Source: Rutidosis leptorrhynchoides | Lineage: Eukaryota; Streptophyta; Magnoliopsida; Asterales; Asteraceae | Direction of reading: 5' to 3' | DNA: 64,000 nucleotides | NCBI RefSeq assembly: GCF_046630445.1 | Contig: NC_092336.1 | Coordinates: 505,191,001-505,255,000 of the forward strand | Shown here: one piece after another, positions 60,502-64,000 of the stretch | How the letters are laid out: every line of letters starts with the position of its first letter | Position numbering within the stretch: position 1 is the first letter of the stretch | Position numbers and translations under genes: made by a program | Notes under the pieces: model-generated | What the model was told of the DNA's origin: nothing | What the model saw: the letters and a program-made list of their open reading frames with translations, nothing else | Database searches by the model: none

Positions 60502-63297
60502 TGATGTCATAACCGACATCAAATGTTTTACATTTCAAAAGCATGCTTCACTAAGTAGAAGCAAATAATAAGTGTATGTGACCACAATGGTCGTTACAAG
60601 TCATAGTTCGAAAGTATGAATGGTTGAATGCAAAATAAAGTAGTTCATGCGATAGCAACTCTAAGCAGCGGGTGTCTACAGCACGACTAGTACACAGCGG
60701 AAGCTAACCTCAAGCACCTGAGAAAAACATGCTTAAAAATGTCAACATAAAGGTTGGTGAGCTATAGTTTAAGTATAACAGTATGTAAGGTAGGCCACGA
60801 GATTTCAGTGCTACAAAGAGCGTTTCAAAACAGTATGATAAAGTATATGTTAACCGTGGGCACTTGGTAACTAACTTAACGTTTATACCCCCTGAAAGTA
60901 CACTTGGCAAGTGCGTATGTCTACGAAGTATTAAACACTCGTTAAATGCTAGCGCTACTAGCCCGAGTGGGGATGTCAAACCCTATGGATCCATATCTAA
61001 GATTCGCGTTCATGGTTCAAAAACCAATGATTAAACGTTACCGAGCTAAAGGGAATGTTTCTGCCATTATATAACCCACACATATATAAGTTTAAGTACT
61101 CGTGCCTAGTATGTAAAACATAAAATCCGCATGTATTCTCAGTTCCCAAAATAAGTTAAAGTAAAAAGGGAATGCTATAACTCACAATGATAATGTAGCG
61201 GTAAAGTAGTAGTCGGGAAAGGTGTGCAAGTAAACAGTCTGAAGTCCTTAACCTAAGTCAAATAGTACTAAGTCAGTAAATTGTCTTAATAGGTTTAAAA
61301 GTATGTAATTAAGGTCTTAAGGGTCATCATCATTCATCATTAAACAAAAGGCGTAAGGTAGGTTTCGTTTATGAAAGTAGTTTAAAACAAAGGCTGACTT
61401 CAGTCAGTCACCACGGCCTCTACCCTTACTGAATTAGGGTGAGACCAGTGGCCATGGCTCCGTCTATGAGTCCCTTAAGTGTGGTAAAATTTACAGAAGC
61501 AAACTCGTCTTGGTTTGACCGTGGCGACGGTCTAAGTGCGAGTAGGTCAGAAATTTCTGCACAACGTTAAAGGACATAGTAACGATCGGAGGGCCATAAA
61601 TCCTAAACCGTAACTCGGATTAAGACGAGTCCTATATGAAAAGTTATCTACTCGAAAAGTTATATCTAAAAATCATGGTTAGAACAGCCCAGGTCTACTT
61701 GTCTGTTACAGAAACATCATATCAGTAGCTTTTGGACAGAAACAGTAAGTTTAAAAGGGTTCCGGTGGTCTTGGTGCTTGATGTTCATCATGGTTCTCAT
61801 CCTTGATGCATATAGCTTCAAGTGTACAACTCATAGATGTGGTTACATAATCTTAACCAAGTCTTGACCATCATAACACTAGTGCAAGTCTAAGACATGA
61901 AGCACAACTCACTTAAGAGTTGCATGTAGTTTGATGAACCAAAGTTACATCAAAGTCTTAGATCTAACACATACATGAACTTTAAAAGAAATATTGAACT
62001 ATAAACTTGAAAGTTAACTAACTAATCAAGATCTTAAGATGTAGAACATAGTTCTTAGTTAGATCTTGAAGATCCAAGACTCAAAAGTCTAGATCAAGCA
62101 TAAGTATACAAAGTTATATTTAAAGAAAACTTATTTACATGTTCTTGAACTTTTAAGTTAACTTTTAGTTCCAAGAGATATGAGATCAAGACTAACTTGT
62201 AGTACTTGACCATATAATCTAACTACATGAAATTAAAGTGCATAAAATGAAGAAGTAACTAAGTAAACATGTAATTTGTTCATGGTTGTTCATACTTTAA
62301 AGATTCAAACCAAGGTTTGATCTTTAGAAAGTAAACTTTAAAGTTTACTTCATGAGCTTCAAGTATGTCTTTAATCAACACAAGAACTTTATAATCTTTG
62401 AAACATTATATGTAGAACCTAAACTAGAGAGTTTAGTTCTTGATTGTTCTTGTTAAAACAAGATAAAAGATGAATCAAACTAGAAAGTTAGATTCTTGAA
62501 ACATGTAAGTAAATAACAACAATTAACAAGACAAGTAACATTAACAACAAAGAACAACAAATGATGATGATGATTTGCATGTATGTATACGGTTTTAGGG
62601 AGAAAAGAAGAAGAGAAAATGTCTTCAAGTTTACTTACAAAGAGCAAAGAAACCTTGAGAGAAAAAGAGAGGAAAAGTAAGCAAGTATGTGTGTGTGTTT
62701 TTGAAATGAATGAAGTATAAGTGAGAAGTAAATAAAAAAAAATGATCAAACCCTCCCTTGTATACACCAAACCTACGGTTTATATGGGGGGAAGGGAGAA
62801 GAAAATAGTCCACTAGGTTTATACATGTAAAGCTTTAAAAGATTGGATATTAGATGTATGTGTATGGGGATAACAAGTTAACTAGATTCCAAGTGTATAA
62901 ACTAACTAGTTACATATGAAAGTAATACTTACACATAAAAATGGGCTTAATAATCCATGTAAGGTGTAGGGTGGGCTTATAAGCCCAATGTCATGAGTCC
63001 ATTACACTAGTCAAGCCCAAGTTCAAGTATTTAACAAATAAATCCAATTAAAGCCCAAGTAATTAACCAACAACCTTAGTTAATTAAAATAATTAATAAA
63101 ACTAATCATGAATGTAAATAATATGTGAAAATATTATTCGTGTAAGTTTCGTGTGTCACAAAGACGTTTCGGGCAATTAAAGTCAAGTTCGGGCAATCAT
63201 GGTAACATGTAAACGTAATAACGTACATTCGTTTAAACACGCGTATTAATAATAATTATTATTAATAAATAACGTTGGAAATTCCAGGGTCGTTACA
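60502..63297 (-). mobile_element. LTR K (minus strand, 2,796 bp)
   Basis: On the minus strand it starts TGTAACGACCCTGGAATTTCC (shown as 5' border at 63,297) and ends GGTTATGACATCA at 60,502. It is the 3' LTR of a minus-strand Ty3/gypsy element. The stretch 61,900-62,500 is rich in AACTTTAAAGT-type direct and inverted repeats. Confidence 0.82.
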
Positions 63298-63332
63298 TTA
63301 CCCACCTGTTAAAGAAAATTTCGTCCCGAAAT
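63298..63332 (-). other. Polypurine tract and hairpin module of element K
   Basis: On the minus strand, AAATTTCGGGACGAAATTT (63,316-63,334) and then TTCTTTAACAGGTGGGTAA precede the LTR. Confidence 0.7.
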
Positions 63333-64000
63333 TTAGGCTGAGGTAGATGGAGGAGTCGGGAAAAGGTGAGGATACTTTCGCATCATTTGATCCTCTCGCT
63401 CCCAAGTAAACTCAGGTCCTCGTTTGGCATTCCATCGCACTCGGACGATCGGAATCTTGTTGCGTTTCAAGGTTTTGATCTCACGATCCATAATTTCAAC
63501 AGGTTCTTCCACAAAGTGGAGTTTGTCGTCAATAGTAAGTTCTTCCAATGGTATGATAAGTTCAGGTGCAGCAAGACACTTCTTCAAGTTTGACACATGG
63601 AAGGTAGGATGAACTGAGCTCAATTGCGCTGGTAGATCCAAACGGTAAGCAACGGGTCCAACCCGTTCCAAGATTTCAAAAGGACCAATGTATCGTGGGT
63701 TTAACTTTCCACGTTTTCCAAAACGGATCACACCTTTCCAGGGTGCAACCTTTAACATTACACGATCGCCGACGTTGAATTCAAAGTCTTTACGTTTAAG
63801 ATCGGCATAACTCTTTTGACGATCACGGGCAGCCTTAAGTCTAGCTTGGATCTGAGCAATCTTCTCCGTGGTTTCGTGGACTACCTCGGGTCCGGTGATT
63901 TTCTTTTCGCCTACTTCAGCCCAACAAATAGGAGATCGGCACTTACGGCCATACAATGCTTCAAAAGGTGCAGCATTAATGCTAGAGTGATAACTGTTGT
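63333..64000 (-). CDS. Ty3/gypsy integrase C-terminus with chromodomain (partial, off the right edge)
   Basis: Open frame continuing past the window edge ([19 protein letters not shown] at the start of the visible part). It shows the end of the integrase, the GPY/F module ([19 protein letters not shown], about 90 residues from the first internal Met) and [14 protein letters not shown]-terminal chromodomain-like segment ends with [20 protein letters not shown]. This arrangement defines plant chromoviruses, most like the Tekay clade; the chromodomain is thought to guide insertion into heterochromatin. No break is visible in the part present. Confidence 0.9.
   Translation of the reverse strand, partial: NSYHSSINAAPFEALYGRKCRSPICWAEVGEKKITGPEVVHETTEKIAQIQARLKAARDRQKSYADLKRKDFEFNVGDRVMLKVAPWKGVIRFGKRGKLNPRYIGPFEILERVGPVAYRLDLPAQLSSVHPTFHVSNLKKCLAAPELIIPLEELTIDDKLHFVEEPVEIMDREIKTLKRNKIPIVRVRWNAKRGPEFTWEREDQMMRKYPHLFPTPPSTSA

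Overview
This window looks like nuclear DNA from a flowering plant, most likely a eudicot and plausibly Asteraceae. The support is a 13-exon plant shaggy/GSK3 kinase gene with GT-AG introns, plant-type LTR retrotransposons primed by initiator tRNA-Met (TGGTATCAGAGC-type sites), very AT-rich DNA and long (TA)n and (ATT)n arrays. The family assignment is an inference.

Layout. About 1-31,560 is a stack of nested LTR elements. The tail of one element (A) cuts a minus-strand LTR (C), which also holds a solo LTR (B, target-site duplication GACTA). C and the element E (9,722-21,843, about 3.9 kb LTRs, no recognisable pol) both sit inside an older LTR (D) that carries a minisatellite. A Ty3/gypsy element F (22,728-31,556) has two 2,446-bp LTRs, a duplication GTTTA, a readable gag and a decayed pol.

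About 31,560-44,850 is the host gene island. It holds an RRM-like remnant (-), a Mutator-like element with about 190-bp terminal inverted repeats and a perfect 9-bp duplication (32,687-34,025), an ASK-theta-like group III GSK3 kinase gene (+, 34,662-37,781, predicted 467 aa), a BAP2-like C2-domain gene (-, 38,257-38,805) and an armadillo-repeat gene (-, 40,361-42,037). The kinase and C2 genes converge tail to tail. The C2 and armadillo genes lie on the same strand.

About 44,850-64,000 is a second nest. A Ty1/copia element (Ale/Retrofit-like) is cut by LTR G, which is cut by the minus-strand element H. H is itself cut by solo LTR I (duplication CCTTA). Then come LTR piece J with its primer site, an acidic ORF and a broken F-box gene copy, then LTR K of a minus-strand chromodomain Ty3/gypsy element that runs off the right edge.

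The most interesting material is the group of LTR elements with very long LTRs and no visible gag-pol. They carry short unknown ORFs (E, J) and, in J, what looks like a captured host F-box gene. They share several small signals: a hairpin beside the polypurine tract, a 20-bp palindrome around a TATA sequence, a tRNA-like box B, and a slot holding a different minisatellite in each copy. All coordinates and similarities come from reading by eye; no alignment or database search was run.
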